Of a DNA stretch of 23,746 bases, positions 22,857 through 23,746 are shown one piece after another. The translations under genes were made by a program, and so were the position numbers. Each line of letters opens with the position of its first letter. Positions within the stretch are counted from its first letter, which is position 1. A model generated the notes under the pieces. That model had not been told where the DNA came from. It ran no database searches and was given only the letters and a program-made list of their open reading frames with translations. The DNA comes from an uncultured Gammaproteobacteria bacterium (GTDB taxonomy: Bacteria > Pseudomonadota > Gammaproteobacteria > SZUA-140), in NCBI GenBank assembly GCA_945788675.1, contig CALZMY010000093.1, positions 1-23,746 on the forward strand, read 5' to 3'.

Positions 22857-23746
22857 ATGCGTATATCGACTAGCCAAATTCAACTCAGTGGTCTGAACAA
22901 GATGCTCGATCAGCAGGCCAAGCTGTTGATGACGCAGCAGCAGATTGCCACAGGTAAGCGAATCATTAATCCATCAGATGACCCCGCCGGTATCACGAAC
23001 ATAATGGGGTTGCAGCAATCTTTGAAATCAACCGAGCAATATCAGGAAAATATCGATATTGCACGTGCCCGTCTTTCACTTGAGGAAAATATACTGGGTG
23101 GAGTGGGTAATTCATTGAATCGTATTCGTGAGCTTGCCGTGCAGGGAAATACTGCAACACTGGTTAATGAGGATCGTATCACGCTGGCAACCGAGATTCG
23201 TCAACAACTGGATGAGCTGCTTAATTTGTCCAATAGTCAGGATGCCAATGGCGAGTATCTTTTTTCCGGTTTTCAGGGAAAAACTCAGCCTTTTTCAGTT
23301 TCTGCGAGTGGTGACTATGGATATAGCGGCGATGAGGGCCAGCGTTTTTTACAAATTGGATCAAACCGTCAGATTGCTGAAACTGACTCAGGGACCGATG
23401 TGTTTCGTGCTATTCGTAATGGCAATGGTACTTTCACTACTTTTGATAACCAGTCAAATACGGGCTCTGGGGTCATCGATCCCGGCAGCGTGACCAATCC
23501 TGCATTGATTGATGGTGACAGCTACAATCTCTCTTTTTTCGCAGCGACGACTGCAACAGGAACGTTGACTTACGGTGATGATCTGACCACGGCTGATAAT
23601 CTTGGTTATACATTACAGATCAACGGCACAACGGTTTATACCACGAATGAGGCTGATCCTGCCCCGGTGAATAGCCTGGCCGGACTTGCGGCCGAGATCA
23701 ATAATGATGTTGGTACCACTGGGGTCAGGGCTTATGTGGATGGGGG
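22857..23746 (+). CDS. flgL: Flagellar hook-associated protein 3 FlgL (5' part, truncated by window end)
   Basis: FlgL is the second hook-filament junction protein, between FlgK and flagellin. The open frame runs from ATG 22857 to the window end, 296 whole codons, with no stop. The N-terminus is diagnostic: MRISTSQIQLSGLNKMLDQQ, then TQQQIATGKRIINPSDDPAG, the flagellin-type D0/D1 region. NSLNRIRELAVQGNTATLVN and NGEYLFSGFQGKTQPF follow. Residues 249-296 carry a Flagellin-IN-like stretch, LQINGTTVYTTNE and TTGVRAYVDG, very like FlgK 507-553. The start is 2 bases after the flgK stop, with GGGAAG as a modest ribosome site overlapping the flgK end, so the two are co-translated. The C-terminal part lies outside the window. 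Confidence 0.94.
   Translation, partial: MRISTSQIQLSGLNKMLDQQAKLLMTQQQIATGKRIINPSDDPAGITNIMGLQQSLKSTEQYQENIDIARARLSLEENILGGVGNSLNRIRELAVQGNTATLVNEDRITLATEIRQQLDELLNLSNSQDANGEYLFSGFQGKTQPFSVSASGDYGYSGDEGQRFLQIGSNRQIAETDSGTDVFRAIRNGNGTFTTFDNQSNTGSGVIDPGSVTNPALIDGDSYNLSFFAATTATGTLTYGDDLTTADNLGYTLQINGTTVYTTNEADPAPVNSLAGLAAEINNDVGTTGVRAYVDG

Noticed and set aside
1..23746. CRISPR arrays, tRNA or rRNA genes, insertion sequences, phage or toxin-antitoxin genes
   Set aside because: I looked for repeats, RNA gene motifs and transposase-like proteins on both strands and found none; the region is a coherent flagellar-chemotaxis island.

Overview
The window is a flagellar and chemotaxis island from a Gram-negative, polarly flagellated-type proteobacterium, most likely a gammaproteobacterium. 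The evidence is the presence of outer-ring genes (flgH lipoprotein, flgI P-ring), the order flgN-flgM-flgA / cheV-cheR-flgBCDEFGHIJKL familiar from Vibrio and Pseudomonas, and promoter-like sequences of both the sigma-54 and sigma-28 classes. I cannot name a genus from the sequence alone. By eye the chemotaxis half is more AT-rich than the flagellar structural half.

Layout. Positions 80-8417 hold a complete chemosensory cluster on the minus strand, read in the order STAS protein, cheY, cheA, cheW, a soluble PAS-PAS methyl-accepting protein, cheR, cheD, cheB. A very good sigma-28 promoter lies in front of the STAS gene (8470-8496). Positions 8863-10454 hold flgA, flgM and flgN, also on the minus strand, with a sigma-54-type promoter ahead of flgA and a sigma-28-type promoter ahead of flgM. 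From 10718 onward everything is on the plus strand: cheV and a second cheR (sigma-28-type promoter), then flgB, flgC, flgD, flgE, flgF, flgG, flgH, flgI, flgJ, flgK and the 5' part of flgL, which runs off the window end. A strong sigma-54-type promoter (12744-12760) precedes flgB.

How it works together. The flg genes encode the rod (FlgB, C, F, G), the rod cap and wall hydrolase (FlgJ), the P and L rings (FlgI, FlgH, with the FlgA chaperone), the hook and its cap (FlgE, FlgD), and the hook-filament junction (FlgK, FlgL, with the FlgN chaperone). FlgM holds sigma-28 in check until the hook is finished. The chemotaxis proteins sense signals (PAS-PAS receptor), relay phosphate (CheA to CheY, CheB and CheV) and adapt (CheR, CheB, CheD).

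Nothing here is a wholly new system. The points most worth a second look are a 28-codon leader ORF, with two hairpins, that ends one base before flgK; a Flagellin-IN-like module shared by FlgK and FlgL; the mixed sigma-54/sigma-28 promoter layout with a perfect palindrome between flgA and cheV; a STAS protein lacking the phosphorylatable serine; and a 362-bp gene-free gap with a perfect hairpin between cheW and the receptor gene.
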